From: an uncultured Tateyamaria sp.
Lineage (GTDB): Bacteria; Pseudomonadota; Alphaproteobacteria; Rhodobacterales; Rhodobacteraceae
Length of the DNA stretch: 64,000 nt
Assembly (NCBI RefSeq): GCF_947494755.1
Contig: NZ_CANLVZ010000012.1
Coordinates: 1 to 64,000 of the forward strand
Direction of reading: 5' to 3'
The notes below the pieces were generated by a model. It ran no database searches. It saw only the letters and a program-made list of their open reading frames with translations, and had not been told where the DNA came from. Of the stretch, positions 52,095 to 63,343 are shown piece after piece (the stretch's first letter is position 1; every line of letters begins with the position of its first letter). The translations under genes and the position numbers were made by a program.

Positions 52095-53609
52095 TCAAAC
52101 ATGTGCGACCTCGATCCCGTGGGCACCGCCCAGCATCAGGCCAATCTGTTCCACATCCAGTTCCGACGTGGGGCGCGGCGCGCTCAGACGTCCTTCGTTC
52201 AGGGCCGCGAACCGGTCCGAGATTTCCATCAACTCATCCAAATCCTGACTGATCACGACCACCGCAGCGCCCCCTGCCGCCAGATCCAGAAGCGATTGGC
52301 GGATGGCGGCAGCAGCGGCGGCGTCCACGCCCCAAGTCGGCTGGTTGACCACCAATACTTCGGGGCGCTGTAACACCTCGCGTCCAATCACAAACTTCTG
52401 CAGGTTGCCGCCAGACAAGGACCGCGCGGCATTGTCCGGTCCCGGCGTGCGCACGTCAAATTCCGCAATGATCCGTTCCGCGAAAGCGCGGGTTTTGGGC
52501 CAGTTCAGCAGCCCGCGCACAGACAGACCTTCGCGCGCGGCACCGGTCAGCATCGCGTTTTCGGTGAGCGACATGTTGGGGGCGGCCGCATGGCCCAGGC
52601 GTTCTTCGGGGGCCGACAGCACGCCAAGCCCGCGACGGGCTTCGGGGGCGATGGTGGACAAATCGCCGCCCAGAAATGACACCATGCCGGGGGCGCAGGG
52701 GGTTTCGCCGGACAGCGCCGCCAGCAACTCATCCTGCCCGTTGCCCGCAACGCCCCCAATGCCAAGCACATCGCCAGCGCGGACCTGAAACGTCACATCC
52801 TTGAGCGCCATGCCAAAAGCCGACGGCGCGGGGGCAGACAGCCCGGTCACATCCAGCACCACGTTGCCGGTGTTGTGTGCGGCGGCTTTCGGGGTGGCCA
52901 GCGTGCTGCCAACCATCAGTTCCGCCATGTCGCGGGCTGATGTATCGCGCGGAATGCAGGTGCCGACCACCTTGCCCCCGCGCAGAATCGTGGCCGCATC
53001 GCACAGGGCGCGGATCTCCTCGAGCTTGTGCGAGATATAGAGGATCGCGGTGCCCTCTGCGCTCAGCTTGCGCAGGGTTTCGAAAAGGATATCAACCTCT
53101 TGCGGGGTCAGCACCGATGTCGGCTCGTCCATGATCAACAGCTTGGGATCCTGCAGCAGACAGCGGATGATCTCGACGCGCTGCCGCTCTCCGGCGGACA
53201 GATCGCCCACCGTGCGGTCAGGCGACAGTGGCAGGCCATAGGTTTCGGAGACTTTGCGAATTTGGGTCGCGAGCGCGCGCATCGCGGGGGGTGTTTCCAT
53301 GCCGAGGGCGATGTTTTCGGCCACGCTGAGCGCATCAAAGAGGGAAAAATGCTGGAACACCATGCCGACCCCGGCGCTGCGTGCGGCACGCGGATCGGTC
53401 GGCACATAGTCGGCCCCGCGCATTTGCATCGTACCGCTATCAGGTTTGACCAGCCCGTAGATCATCTTGACCAGCGTGGACTTGCCAGCCCCGTTTTCGC
53501 CAAGCAAAGCGTGGATCTCACCCGGAGCGATCTCCAGCGTCACCGCATCATTGGCAATGACCCCGGGATAGGCTTTGGTCAGGCCGCGCAAGGCAAGCAA
53601 TGGGGTCAC
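52095..53609 (-). CDS. ABC transporter ATPase with two nucleotide-binding domains (BMP/sugar type)
   Basis: The 504-residue ATPase has two ABC domains. The first has Walker A LLGENGAGKSTLVKMIYGL, the signature LSAGERQRVEIIRCL and Walker B KLLIMDEPTSVL. The second has GVAGNGQDELLAALSG in place of Walker A and signature SLSGGNLQKFVIGRE, the degenerate pattern normal in this family. The start is the GTG at 53609 overlapping the xdhC stop (GTGA at 53606-53609). It powers the nucleoside-type importer and is translated together with xdhC, linking uptake to purine breakdown. Confidence 0.9.
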   Translation of the reverse strand: MTPLLALRGLTKAYPGVIANDAVTLEIAPGEIHALLGENGAGKSTLVKMIYGLVKPDSGTMQMRGADYVPTDPRAARSAGVGMVFQHFSLFDALSVAENIALGMETPPAMRALATQIRKVSETYGLPLSPDRTVGDLSAGERQRVEIIRCLLQDPKLLIMDEPTSVLTPQEVDILFETLRKLSAEGTAILYISHKLEEIRALCDAATILRGGKVVGTCIPRDTSARDMAELMVGSTLATPKAAAHNTGNVVLDVTGLSAPAPSAFGMALKDVTFQVRAGDVLGIGGVAGNGQDELLAALSGETPCAPGMVSFLGGDLSTIAPEARRGLGVLSAPEERLGHAAAPNMSLTENAMLTGAAREGLSVRGLLNWPKTRAFAERIIAEFDVRTPGPDNAARSLSGGNLQKFVIGREVLQRPEVLVVNQPTWGVDAAAAAAIRQSLLDLAAGGAAVVVISQDLDELMEISDRFAALNEGRLSAPRPTSELDVEQIGLMLGGAHGIEVAHV

Positions 53610-54529
53610 GCAAAGGTCTCCAGTGGCCGGTGTATGGTTCGCGACGCCATTGCTAGCCGATAGGCGACCCCAATCGCAATCAAATGTGGTTGCTTGCCGA
53701 GGCTTGGATCGCCGATGGGGCACTGAATGCGTTCGATTTCACCGCTTGTGTGGCCCAGATCGGTCAGCCGTTTGCGAAAGCGTGCCCATTTGGTGGCCGA
53801 CCCGATCAGCCCGCAGGATGCAAAGGAATGGCGCAGCAGGGCGTGACACAACGCGAGATCAATCTCGTGGGAATAGGTCAGAACCAGGTGCTCTGCGTCT
53901 TTGGGCGCAAAGGGCACCAGCGACGTGGGATCGGCGGCGGGTACGGTGGTGACATCGTCCGGCACAGTGCGCGGAAACCGGTCTTCGGCCGTGTCGACCC
54001 ACGTGATCGCAAGGCCCGGAACCGGATGCACCACATCCACCAGCGCGCGCCCCACATGCCCAGCCCCCCAAATCCAGAGCGGTCGGTCGGGGGGCTGCAC
54101 AGGCTCTATCATCCAGCCATCATACAGCGCTGCCTTGGGGTGCACCCCTTGACTGCGGACGGTGCTAAGCGCCCGTTTGACGCCCAACGGCATGGGCCCG
54201 GTGCCACGCGCGAAAACATCCTCGGGCACCCCGCGCGCGCGCGCCGTGTCAAACACCTCACTCAGAATATCCACCGCGCCGCCGCAGCATTGGCCAAGGT
54301 CTGGCCCAAGCGCGTGACGGCTGTGCGTGTCGTGCAGCAGGCCGCGCGCCTGTGCGGCCAGTTCAAATTCCAGCGCGCCGCCACCGATGGTGCCGGACTG
54401 CCCGTCTGCCCAGACATGCATCGCGGCACCCACCTCGCGCGGGGCAGAGCCGCGCACATTGGCCACCACCACCCGCACCACGCGGCCATGCGCCGCGCAT
54501 TCCGCGATCAGGCGGGCGCGGTCAAACAT
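53606..54529 (-). CDS. xdhC: XdhC molybdenum-cofactor sulfurase-type maturation protein
   Basis: The 307-residue protein has the XdhC_CoxI N-terminal domain (VRVVVANVRGSAPREVGAAMHVWADGQSGTIGGGALEF), including DLGQCCGGAVDIL, and a C-terminal Rossmann domain (LWIWGAGHVGRALVDVV, CGLIGSATKWARFRKRL). XdhC binds the molybdenum cofactor and passes it, sulfurated, to XdhB. It overlaps xdhB by eight bases and the ABC ATPase by four. Confidence 0.93.
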   Translation of the reverse strand: MFDRARLIAECAAHGRVVRVVVANVRGSAPREVGAAMHVWADGQSGTIGGGALEFELAAQARGLLHDTHSRHALGPDLGQCCGGAVDILSEVFDTARARGVPEDVFARGTGPMPLGVKRALSTVRSQGVHPKAALYDGWMIEPVQPPDRPLWIWGAGHVGRALVDVVHPVPGLAITWVDTAEDRFPRTVPDDVTTVPAADPTSLVPFAPKDAEHLVLTYSHEIDLALCHALLRHSFASCGLIGSATKWARFRKRLTDLGHTSGEIERIQCPIGDPSLGKQPHLIAIGVAYRLAMASRTIHRPLETFA

Positions 54530-56825
54530 CGCCGCGCGCCTTGTGGATGGCGCACATCACAGCCTCGCCGGTCGCGGGGGCCTGCAGGTCAGGATAGTGC
54601 GGCCCGCAGGCCGACGCGGCATCGCTGAGCGCAAGAAAGGCCGAGATACCCAGCATCAGGGGCGGCTCGCCCACGGCCTTGGATTTGTAAATCGTGTCGG
54701 CCCGGTTTTCACCGTCCCAAAGGTCGACATTGAACACGTCAGGCCGATCACCGCAGGCCGGGATCTTGTAGGTGGAAGGCGCGTGGGTGCGCAGCCGCCC
54801 GACATCGTCCCAGACCAATTCTTCGGTGGTCAGCCAACCTGCCCCTTGCACATATCCACCCTCGACCTGCCCGATGTCCAAGGCAGGGTTCAGCGAAGTG
54901 CCCGCATCATGCAACACATCCGCGCGCAGGATGCGGTTTTCGCCTGTCAGCGTGTCGATGACGACTTCGGTAACGGCTGCCCCGTAGGCGAAGTAGAAAA
55001 ACGGGCGGCCATGGCCTTTGATGCGGTCCCATTCGATGTCGGGTGTCTTGTAGAACCCGGTCGAGGACAGGCTGATGCGGGCCTGATGGGTGAGGGCCGC
55101 CACTTCGGCAAAGCTGTAGGTCGCCTCGCCGGCGATCACTTGACCGTCTACGAACTGCACAGCGTCGGGCGCGCATTGATGCAGGTGCGCCAGATGCATA
55201 GCCATACGGTCGCGGATTGTGTCGCAAGCTGCCTTGACTGCCATGCCGTTGAGATCGCTGCCGGATGAAGCAGCAGTGGCAGAGGTGTTGGGCACTTTGG
55301 CGGTATCGGTCGCGGTGATCTTGATGGCGGCCATATCGACCCCGAACCGACTGGCCGCGACCTGCGCCACTTTCTGGAACAGGCCCTGACCCATTTCCGT
55401 GCCGCCATGGTTCAGATGGATTGATCCATCCGCATAGACGTGCACCAGCGCGCCCGCTTGGTTGAGGTGGGTGAGGGTGAACGATATGCCGAACTTGACG
55501 GGGCTGAGGGCAATGCCCTTTTTCAGCACAGGATTGTCAGCGTTCCACTGCGCAATGGCATCGCGTCGCGCGTCGTACTCGGATGAGGCACGCAACTGCG
55601 CAACCAGTTTATCCAGGATAAAGTCACCCACAATCTGGCCATAGGGCGTGGTCTGCATCTTCTTTTGACCAGAAATACCGCCACCGGAGGTATAAAAGTT
55701 CCTTTGGCGCACCAGCAGTGGATCAAGGCCAAGGTGGGCGGCGATGTGGTCCACGATCCGCTCCATCCCCAGCATCCCTTGCGGGCCACCAAACCCGCGA
55801 AAGGCGGTGGCGGATTGGGTATTGGTGCGCAGACGGTGGCTTTCGATGCGCACATCGGGCAGCCAATAGGCGTTGTCGGCATGCAGCATGGCGCGGTCAG
55901 CGACGGGCAGGGACAAATCCATCGCCCATCCGCAGCGGGTAAAGTGACGCACGTCCAGTGCGGTGATCCGCCCCTCAGCATCAAAGCCGACATCATAATC
56001 GATGCGGAAATCGTGGCGTTTGCCCGTCACGATCATATCGTCATCACGGTCATATCGCATTTTGCACGGGCGGGCCGTGCGTAGCGCGGCAACCGCACAG
56101 GCGACAGCAAGCGCGTTGCCCTGGCTTTCCTTACCCCCAAATCCGCCGCCCATCCGCCGGGTTTCAACGCGCACGGCGTGCATGGGTTTGCCAATGGCTT
56201 CGGCCACTTTGTGCTGGATCTCGGTCGGGTGCTGCGTCGAGGAAATGACGTGCATATCCCCGTCCTCGCCGGGCAGGGCGAGGGCCGCTTGGCCTTCGAG
56301 ATAGAAATGCTCTTGTCCGCCGATATGGAACTGGCCCGACAGGTTGTTTTTGGCTTGGGCAAGGGCCTGCGCGGCATCCCCGCGTTCATAGATGCGCGGG
56401 CCATCCTCGAACCGCGCACCGTCGGCCAGAGCATCTTCGATGCTGAAAATCGGCGTGCTCTCCGCGATCGTGACCTCGGCCTGACGCGCTGCAAACCGTG
56501 CGGCAAGATGCGATGTGGCGATCACCAGAAAGAGGGGCTGGCCGACATAGTGCACAGTCTCTTTGGCCAGCAGCGGCTCGTCATGGGCAGAAGGGGACAC
56601 GTCATTGTCGAATGGCAAATCATCCGCCACCACAACATCCACAACACCTGGAGCGGCCCGGACCTTTGCCAGATCAAGCGCCGTGATCGTGCCACTTGCC
56701 GACGGGCTGAGACCAAAGGCGAGGTGCAATGTGCCGCTTGGCGTGGGTGTATCATCCACGTAGCGCGCCGCTCCGGTCACATGCAGATGGGCGGCGTCGT
56801 GGGGCAGGGGGCTCGCAACGCTCAT
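54522..56825 (-). CDS. xdhB: Xanthine dehydrogenase molybdopterin-binding subunit
   Basis: The 767-residue large subunit has the family order: [17 protein letters not shown] at the start, [40 protein letters not shown] with the Arg that holds the substrate, and [21 protein letters not shown]. Near the end [18 protein letters not shown] carries the active-site Glu. It oxidises hypoxanthine and xanthine to urate with XdhA. Its start overlaps the xdhA stop by four bases (56822-56825). Confidence 0.94.
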   Translation of the reverse strand: MSVASPLPHDAAHLHVTGAARYVDDTPTPSGTLHLAFGLSPSASGTITALDLAKVRAAPGVVDVVVADDLPFDNDVSPSAHDEPLLAKETVHYVGQPLFLVIATSHLAARFAARQAEVTIAESTPIFSIEDALADGARFEDGPRIYERGDAAQALAQAKNNLSGQFHIGGQEHFYLEGQAALALPGEDGDMHVISSTQHPTEIQHKVAEAIGKPMHAVRVETRRMGGGFGGKESQGNALAVACAVAALRTARPCKMRYDRDDDMIVTGKRHDFRIDYDVGFDAEGRITALDVRHFTRCGWAMDLSLPVADRAMLHADNAYWLPDVRIESHRLRTNTQSATAFRGFGGPQGMLGMERIVDHIAAHLGLDPLLVRQRNFYTSGGGISGQKKMQTTPYGQIVGDFILDKLVAQLRASSEYDARRDAIAQWNADNPVLKKGIALSPVKFGISFTLTHLNQAGALVHVYADGSIHLNHGGTEMGQGLFQKVAQVAASRFGVDMAAIKITATDTAKVPNTSATAASSGSDLNGMAVKAACDTIRDRMAMHLAHLHQCAPDAVQFVDGQVIAGEATYSFAEVAALTHQARISLSSTGFYKTPDIEWDRIKGHGRPFFYFAYGAAVTEVVIDTLTGENRILRADVLHDAGTSLNPALDIGQVEGGYVQGAGWLTTEELVWDDVGRLRTHAPSTYKIPACGDRPDVFNVDLWDGENRADTIYKSKAVGEPPLMLGISAFLALSDAASACGPHYPDLQAPATGEAVMCAIHKARGDV

Positions 56826-58201
56826 GATAGGACCTCAAGCACGTTGGCGGCTTGCCCCTGATCTTCGAGCCATGCGCGCAGCAGCATGTTTTGTGCCGCC
56901 TCCATCCGGTAACTGGCTGAGGCGCGCATGTCCGACAGCGGTGTAAAGTCTTGGGACAGGGCGGTCATCGCGGCGGCAATCGTGGCCTCGTTCCAGGGGT
57001 TGCCGTTCAGCGCGGCCTCGGCCCAGCCAGCGCGGCACGGCGTTCCTGCCATCCCGCCAAAGGCGAGGCGGGCTTGGCTCACGGTGCCGTCGGTGACTTC
57101 GATCCAGAAACAGCCGCACACCGCCGAGATGTCCTGATCGAAACGTTTGGACAGTTTGTAGCACCGCAGATGATCGGCGCGGCGCGGGATGCTGATGGCC
57201 TCGACAAACTCGTTGTCCGCGCGATCTTGCTTGCCATAGGCGACAAAGAAATCCTCGAGCGACAAGGTGCGCGTTCCATTGACGCTGCGAAGATGCAGGG
57301 TTGCGTCCAGCGCGATCAACGCGGGCGAACCATCCCCGATGGGTGATCCGTTGGCGACATTGCCCCCGATGGTTGCTGCGTTGCGCACCTGCACTGACCC
57401 GTAGCGCCGGATCAGTTCGGCAAAGGCGGGGTGGTGCGGCGCGATTGCGCGTTGCAGATCGCTGAGCGTTGTGGCCGCGCCGATGCGGATTGTATCGTCG
57501 TTGACATCGACCCCCGCCAGTTCGGGAATGCGGTTGAGAAAGGCAATCGGTCCGAGGTCGCGGAAATCCTTGGTCACCCACAGTCCCACATCCGTTGCAC
57601 CTGCGATCAGGGCGCCCTGGGGGTTCTCATCCATCCATGCGGCGAGGGCTGCGGGCGTGGTTGGAGGCGCTGCCCCCGCCTGCGGCTCCCCCGCGGTATT
57701 TTCGGTCAAAAGATGGGCCGTGTCGTCCATGTGGCCAGGTGCGGGCGCGCTTTCGGCCTCTTGTGCAGCGCGGATGATCGGGGCGTAACCGGTGCAACGG
57801 CACAGGTTCCCGGCCAGCTGCGTGTCGTGATCGGTGGCCCCATTCAGGTGCGCGGTGGCCATGGTTGTTATGAAGCCCGGGGTGCAGAACCCGCACTGGC
57901 TGCCATGGTGTTTGATCATCGCCTCTTGGACGGGGTGCAGGGTGCCGTCCGGTGCGGCGATCCCTTCGACGGTGCGGATCGCCTTGCCCTCGATCTGGGG
58001 CATGAACAGAATGCAGGCGTTGAGCGTGCGGGCTCCGGTCTCATCCGTGACCATGACAGAACAGGCCCCGCAATCCCCTTCGTTACAGCCTTCCTTGGTA
58101 CCGGTAAGGTTTTGATCCTCACGCAGCCAGTCGAGCAGGGTTGTAGTGGGGGACGTCTCGGCGGTGACGGGTGTTCCGTTGAGGTGGAAACGCGTGCGCA
58201 T
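56822..58201 (-). CDS. xdhA: Xanthine dehydrogenase iron-sulfur and FAD subunit
   Basis: The 459-residue small subunit has the plant-type [2Fe-2S] motif [15 protein letters not shown] and the second cluster domain ([12 protein letters not shown] and [12 protein letters not shown]). An FAD domain follows ([35 protein letters not shown]). The ATG at 58201 is used. It is the first gene of the leftward purine operon and is divergent from dnaE with a 212-bp gap. Confidence 0.93.
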   Translation of the reverse strand: MRTRFHLNGTPVTAETSPTTTLLDWLREDQNLTGTKEGCNEGDCGACSVMVTDETGARTLNACILFMPQIEGKAIRTVEGIAAPDGTLHPVQEAMIKHHGSQCGFCTPGFITTMATAHLNGATDHDTQLAGNLCRCTGYAPIIRAAQEAESAPAPGHMDDTAHLLTENTAGEPQAGAAPPTTPAALAAWMDENPQGALIAGATDVGLWVTKDFRDLGPIAFLNRIPELAGVDVNDDTIRIGAATTLSDLQRAIAPHHPAFAELIRRYGSVQVRNAATIGGNVANGSPIGDGSPALIALDATLHLRSVNGTRTLSLEDFFVAYGKQDRADNEFVEAISIPRRADHLRCYKLSKRFDQDISAVCGCFWIEVTDGTVSQARLAFGGMAGTPCRAGWAEAALNGNPWNEATIAAAMTALSQDFTPLSDMRASASYRMEAAQNMLLRAWLEDQGQAANVLEVLS

Positions 58202-58413
58202 GTGAACAGGACCTGCCGCTCTACCAAAGCCCATGGATGTGGCGCAGCCTCGATGCGGCGTAGAGGCGGGGCTCGGGCGGATCGCATAACAGGCTATGCG
58301 GGGGCGATGGAGGTGGCAAGGGCGATTGCGGATTTGGTGGCGGGCTTGATTTGGTGTGCATAACTTTGCAGCACCACTGGATATGGGGGCTACAGGTGTT
58401 CTACGTTGGCTTC

Positions 58414-61400
58414 ATGACAGACACGCCCCGATTCATTCACCTGCGCACCCATTCCGAATATTCGCTGTTGGAAGGGGCCATGCGCCTCAAGAAGCTGCCC
58501 GATCTGGTGCGTGGTGCGGGGATGCCGGCTATTGCCCTGACTGACACCAACAACATGTTCGCCGCCCTCGAGTTTTCGGTGGGAATGGCGGGTGCCGGGG
58601 TGCAACCCATCATTGGCTGTCAGGTTGATGTACAATATGTCGCGCCGCGCCCCGGCGAGCGGCCCCGCGATCCCGCCCCGGTGGTTTTGCTGGCCCAGAG
58701 TGAGGCGGGCTATGAGAACCTGATGAAGTTGAACTCGTGCCTCTATCTGCGCGAGGGGTCCGAGTTGCCGCATGTGACACTCGCTGAGTTGGCGGGTCAT
58801 TCCGCTGGCCTCATTTGTCTGAGCGGTGGGCCGAACGGGCCTGTGGGCATGCTGCTGCAAGCCGGGCAACGTCCGGCGGCGGAGGCGTTCATGACGCAAC
58901 TGGCCGAGATGTTCGGCGATCGTCTATATGTCGAATTGCAGCGCCACCCGGGCGAGGATGGCCTGCCCAAAGCGGAGCGTTTGAGCGAGCGCGGCTTTGT
59001 CGAGATGGCCTATGCGATGGATCTGCCGCTGGTGGCGACCAACGATGTCTATTTCCCCAAACCGGATATGTATGAGAGCCACGATGCGCTGATCTGCATC
59101 GCCGAAGGTGCCTATGTCGATCAGCAGGAACCACGCCGCCGCTTGACCGCCCAGCATTATTTCAAGAGCCCCGCCGAGATGGTGACCCTGTTCGCCGACC
59201 TGCCTGAGGCCATTGAAAATACGGTGGAAATCGCGCGTCGTTGCGCGTTTATGGCCTATCGGCGTGACCCGATCCTGCCCAAGTTTGCCGATGACGAGGT
59301 CGAGGAGTTGCGCCGTCAGGCCAATGCGGGGCTGGTGGAGCGGCTCAAGGTCATTCCGCATGCCGCCAGCGTTGAGGACTACCAAAAACGGCTCGATTTC
59401 GAGTTGGATATCATCGAGGGCATGGGCTTTCCGGGTTATTTCCTAATCGTTGCCGACTTCATCAAATGGGCCAAGGATGAGAATATTCCGGTCGGTCCCG
59501 GACGTGGCTCGGGTGCGGGGTCTCTGGTGGCCTACGCGCTGACGGTGACCGACCTCGATCCCTTGCGTTATGCCCTGCTGTTCGAGCGGTTCCTGAACCC
59601 CGAGCGGGTCAGCATGCCCGACTTCGACATCGACTTCTGCATGGATCGGCGCGAGGAAGTCATCCGCTATGTTCAGCAGAAATACGGGCGCGACAAGGTG
59701 GGGCAGATCATCACCTTTGGCGCGCTGTTGTCCAAGGCGGCGGTGCGTGACATCGGGCGCGTGTTGCAGATGCCCTATGGGCAGGTGGATCGGCTGTCAA
59801 AATTGATTCCGGTGGAGGGTGTAAAGCCCGTCAGCATCGAGAAGGCGCTGGCGGACGAGCCGCGCCTGCGCGAAGAGGCCCGCAATGAAGAGGTCGTCGC
59901 GCGCCTGCTTGAATACGGTCAGCAGGTCGAGGGGCTGTTGCGCAACGCCTCGACCCATGCGGCCGGGGTGGTGATTGGTGATCGGCCCTTGGATGCGCTT
60001 GTGCCGCTGTATCAGGACCCGCGTTCGGATATGCCTGCGACCCAGTTCAATATGAAATGGGTGGAGCAGGCGGGCCTCGTCAAATTCGACTTTCTGGGGC
60101 TCAAGACCCTGACCGTGATCCAGAACGCGGTGGATCAGATTTTGGCGTCGGGCCGCACGCTGCATACGGCAGCGGACGGAACAGAATTGTACGTGCCCGC
60201 CGAGGGCATGGAAAACGATATCGGCGGCATCCCTCTGGATGACGAGGCGTCCTACAAACTCTATGCGTCGGCGAAAACCGTAGCCGTGTTTCAGGTGGAA
60301 AGTTCGGGCATGATGGATGCCCTCAAACGGATGAAACCGGACTGCATCGAGGACATAATCGCCCTTGTGGCGCTGTACCGTCCGGGGCCGATGGAGAACA
60401 TTCCCAAGTTCTGCGAGGTTAAGAACAAGCTGTCGGAGCGGGAGTTGCTGCACCCGACCATCGACCACATCCTTGACGAAACTCAAGGCATCATCGTCTA
60501 TCAGGAACAGGTGATGCAGATTGCGCAAGAGATGGCGGGGTACTCCTTGGGGGGGGCGGATCTGCTGCGTCGTGCGATGGGCAAGAAGATCCAGGAAGCG
60601 ATGGACGCCGAGCGGCCAAAGTTCCTCAAAGGGGCGGCTGAAAACGGCGTGGACGAACCCAAAGCGGTCGAGGTCTGGAACCTGCTCGACAAGTTTGCCA
60701 ACTACGGTTTCAACAAATCCCATGCGGCAGCGTATGCTGTGGTGAGTTATCAGACCGCATGGCTCAAGGCGAACCACCCGGTCGAATTCATGGCCGGGGT
60801 CATGAACTGCGATATCCACCTGACCGACAAGCTGGGTGTCTATTTCGAAGAGGTGCGCAAATCACTGGACCTGCCATGGGTGCCGCCTTGCGTAAACCGG
60901 TCTGATGCGACGTTCAAAGTGGTGGACGGCGCACTGGTCTATGCGCTTGGGGCGTTGAAAAACGTTGGGGTGGAGGCGATGCGACTAGTCGTCGAGGGGC
61001 GGGGTGATAAGCCGTTCGCGACCCTGTTTGACATGGCCCGCCGGGTCGATTTGAAACGGGTGGGCAAGCGCCCGCTTGAGATGTTGGCACGTGCCGGTGC
61101 TTTTGACCAGCTCGATCCAAACCGGCGTCGCGTGTTTGACGCGCTGGACGCGTTGTCGGCCTATTCCGCAGCAGTCCATGACCAGAAGTCGTCCAATCAG
61201 GTATCGCTCTTTGGCGAAGCAGGTGATGATCTGCCTGAGCCCCGAATGATGCCCGTCGATGACTGGTTGCCGGCCGAGCGGTTGGGCGAGGAACACAAGG
61301 CGGTGGGCTTTTACCTCTCGGGCCACCCGCTGGATGACTACATGGGCCAGTTGAAACGCAAGGGGATCATCACCCTTGATGAGGTGATCGCCAAGGCGGA

Positions 61401-61914
61401 GCGCCAGCCGCTTGTGGCCAAGCTCGCCGGTGTCGTATCGGGCCTTCAAATCCGCAAATCGGCGCGCGGCAACCGGTTTGCGTTTTGTCAGATGTCGGAC
61501 ACGACGGGCGCTTACGAGGTGACCCTGTTCTCTGAAAGCCTTGAAAAGGCACAGGATATTCTTGAGACCGGGGCCAAGGTCATCGTCACGGTCGAAGCGA
61601 CCATGGAAAGCGAGCAGTTGAAATTGCTGGGCCGCTCGGTCGCGCCTGTGGACACGGTTGTGGCGGATGTGGGCGGCATGGGCCTGCGCATTTTTGTCGA
61701 AGTACCCTCTGCACTCGCCTCGGTGGCGACCGTCCTTGAGGGGGCGGCACAAGGGGCGCGGACGGGGGGGCGCGGGCCGATCACGCTGTGCCTGCGCGAC
61801 GACAGCCTGCCGGGTGAGGTCGAAATGGATCTGGGCGCGGACTTCCCGGTCACGCCCCAGATCAAGGGTGCGATCAAGTCGCTTTCCGGCGTGATTGAGG
61901 TTCAGGAAATCTAG
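58414..61914 (+). CDS. dnaE: DNA polymerase III alpha subunit
   Basis: The 1166-residue polymerase has the PHP domain start (FIHLRTHSEYSLLEGAM) and palm motifs including GRGSGAGSLVAYAL and the catalytic MPDFDIDFCMDRREEVI with Asp403 and Asp405. A YGFNKSHAAAYAVVSYQTAWLKANHP finger segment follows, and a C-terminal OB domain (AKLAGVVSGLQIRKSARGNRFAF). The length fits alphaproteobacterial DnaE1, the main replicase. The ATG at 58414 is the family start, though a ribosome binding site is weak. It looks complete and standard. Confidence 0.96.
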   Translation: MTDTPRFIHLRTHSEYSLLEGAMRLKKLPDLVRGAGMPAIALTDTNNMFAALEFSVGMAGAGVQPIIGCQVDVQYVAPRPGERPRDPAPVVLLAQSEAGYENLMKLNSCLYLREGSELPHVTLAELAGHSAGLICLSGGPNGPVGMLLQAGQRPAAEAFMTQLAEMFGDRLYVELQRHPGEDGLPKAERLSERGFVEMAYAMDLPLVATNDVYFPKPDMYESHDALICIAEGAYVDQQEPRRRLTAQHYFKSPAEMVTLFADLPEAIENTVEIARRCAFMAYRRDPILPKFADDEVEELRRQANAGLVERLKVIPHAASVEDYQKRLDFELDIIEGMGFPGYFLIVADFIKWAKDENIPVGPGRGSGAGSLVAYALTVTDLDPLRYALLFERFLNPERVSMPDFDIDFCMDRREEVIRYVQQKYGRDKVGQIITFGALLSKAAVRDIGRVLQMPYGQVDRLSKLIPVEGVKPVSIEKALADEPRLREEARNEEVVARLLEYGQQVEGLLRNASTHAAGVVIGDRPLDALVPLYQDPRSDMPATQFNMKWVEQAGLVKFDFLGLKTLTVIQNAVDQILASGRTLHTAADGTELYVPAEGMENDIGGIPLDDEASYKLYASAKTVAVFQVESSGMMDALKRMKPDCIEDIIALVALYRPGPMENIPKFCEVKNKLSERELLHPTIDHILDETQGIIVYQEQVMQIAQEMAGYSLGGADLLRRAMGKKIQEAMDAERPKFLKGAAENGVDEPKAVEVWNLLDKFANYGFNKSHAAAYAVVSYQTAWLKANHPVEFMAGVMNCDIHLTDKLGVYFEEVRKSLDLPWVPPCVNRSDATFKVVDGALVYALGALKNVGVEAMRLVVEGRGDKPFATLFDMARRVDLKRVGKRPLEMLARAGAFDQLDPNRRRVFDALDALSAYSAAVHDQKSSNQVSLFGEAGDDLPEPRMMPVDDWLPAERLGEEHKAVGFYLSGHPLDDYMGQLKRKGIITLDEVIAKAERQPLVAKLAGVVSGLQIRKSARGNRFAFCQMSDTTGAYEVTLFSESLEKAQDILETGAKVIVTVEATMESEQLKLLGRSVAPVDTVVADVGGMGLRIFVEVPSALASVATVLEGAAQGARTGGRGPITLCLRDDSLPGEVEMDLGADFPVTPQIKGAIKSLSGVIEVQEI

Positions 61915-61991
61915 CCGCGCGTCCCGCCGACTGGACGAAAGCCCGCCTAGGCACTAAGTATACGCGCTAGCAGAGGTGGGGGGAGAAACCA

Positions 61992-63005
61992 ATGCGCAAG
62001 ATGTGGCTCACATCCGGGATCGTCTGTGCGTTGGGCGCGTGCAGTGATCCCATGTCGCAGATCGAGACCGTTCCGCAAGACGCGCCGTTGACTCCGTTCG
62101 ACGCCAGCGCCGCTTTACCAAGTGAGGCGGAACTGGCGCGTGAAGAGAGCGTGTTGGCCGGTCTGTTTCGCACCGATCAACCCGCCCCCGAAGATGATGT
62201 GACGGGCGAGGTCACGGTCGCGCCGGACCCTGCCGATGCCGGGGTAGATACTGACACAACCGTTGCGACTGCTGACCCCGCGCCACGACAAGGCGGAATC
62301 GTTGGCTGGTTGCGTCGCGCCGCAACCGCCGAAGCGGTTGTGCAAAGCGATAGCGACGAGAACACCGTGACGGCCACAGCGGAGCCACAACCCGACAATG
62401 CCCCCGAGCAGGTTGCCGCGCTTGAACCGGACCAGCCGACACGCTCAACTGATACCAATCAACCAACGCTGACCTTGTTTGGAGGTGGCAAGAACGCGAA
62501 CCGCTCCGGTCCGGATGCGGGCGATGTCCCGCTTGGCACAATGCTGGCCTTTGGTGAAATTGCGCGGGTGTGTGAGGCGAAACCGGCCCAGCTTGGCACA
62601 CTCGTGGATCAGGGTGCGCGCAAAGGGCGGGGATACAAGTTGTTCGATACGGTTCCGAATGGAGGGGGTCCGCGGACCTTCTATATCACCGGGTTCACCG
62701 ACAACTGCCCGCGTCAGTTCACAGCATCGCTCGCGTTGTTCGGGGCACCGGAATTTCACGAACAACTCCGCTATGGGCTGCCTGCCAAGGAGTACCCCTA
62801 TTCCACGACGGATCAGGCGTATGAAAAGGTGAAGGCCAAAGTGTGCAATGTCGGGCGCAGCAAACCATGTGGCGCGCGTATTTCGCGGCTGGACCGGACG
62901 ACGGTGTTCGTAAGCGCCTACGAAAATTTCGGAGAGAATGCGCGTTGGGCCGATATGCTGCTGCATGACGGCGCGGTATTGGCAAAGTCGCTCAAGCGGC
63001 CCTGA
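61992..63005 (+). CDS. Hypothetical lipoprotein
   Basis: The 337-residue protein has a lipobox ([10 protein letters not shown]). Its first 155 residues are acidic, Ala/Pro/Thr-rich and probably disordered. The last 160 residues form a folded domain: [49 protein letters not shown] and [31 protein letters not shown], with several Cys. I know no function. The conserved-looking C-terminal domain and its place between dnaE and slyX suggest a family-specific envelope protein. Confidence 0.7.
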   Translation: MRKMWLTSGIVCALGACSDPMSQIETVPQDAPLTPFDASAALPSEAELAREESVLAGLFRTDQPAPEDDVTGEVTVAPDPADAGVDTDTTVATADPAPRQGGIVGWLRRAATAEAVVQSDSDENTVTATAEPQPDNAPEQVAALEPDQPTRSTDTNQPTLTLFGGGKNANRSGPDAGDVPLGTMLAFGEIARVCEAKPAQLGTLVDQGARKGRGYKLFDTVPNGGGPRTFYITGFTDNCPRQFTASLALFGAPEFHEQLRYGLPAKEYPYSTTDQAYEKVKAKVCNVGRSKPCGARISRLDRTTVFVSAYENFGENARWADMLLHDGAVLAKSLKRP

Positions 63006-63032
63006 AGGGGTCCGATGCCCGTGGCATCCTTG

Positions 63033-63239
63033 TCAATAATGCGGTGGTCTCTCATCCCCGACCACGACGCCGCCACCGCCTTGCGCCTCGCGCTCGGCCT
63101 CGCGTGCCATCAGCATCTGCGCCCGCCGGGTCAGAATGGCGAGTTCCGTTTCCTGCCGCGCAACCACATCTGACAGGTCCTCCACGGTCCGTGTCAGGTG
63201 CGCAATCTGCTCTTCAAGTCGTTCGATCCGCGTGTCCAT
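63033..63239 (-). CDS. slyX: SlyX family protein
   Basis: A 68-residue coiled-coil protein with the SlyX pattern: [30 protein letters not shown], then [14 protein letters not shown], and a C-terminal GDERPPHY typical of the family. Its role is unknown. It is convergent with the lipoprotein and divergent from hisS. Confidence 0.9.
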   Translation of the reverse strand: MDTRIERLEEQIAHLTRTVEDLSDVVARQETELAILTRRAQMLMAREAEREAQGGGGVVVGDERPPHY

Positions 63240-63343
63240 GCCCCCTCATGTGCGCCAATCCGGGGGCGCGCGCAACCCAAGCGCGCCTTGCCCCCTTTGG
63301 CCACCTGCGATATGGCCCGCGCGATCCCTATCGGAGTGGCATC

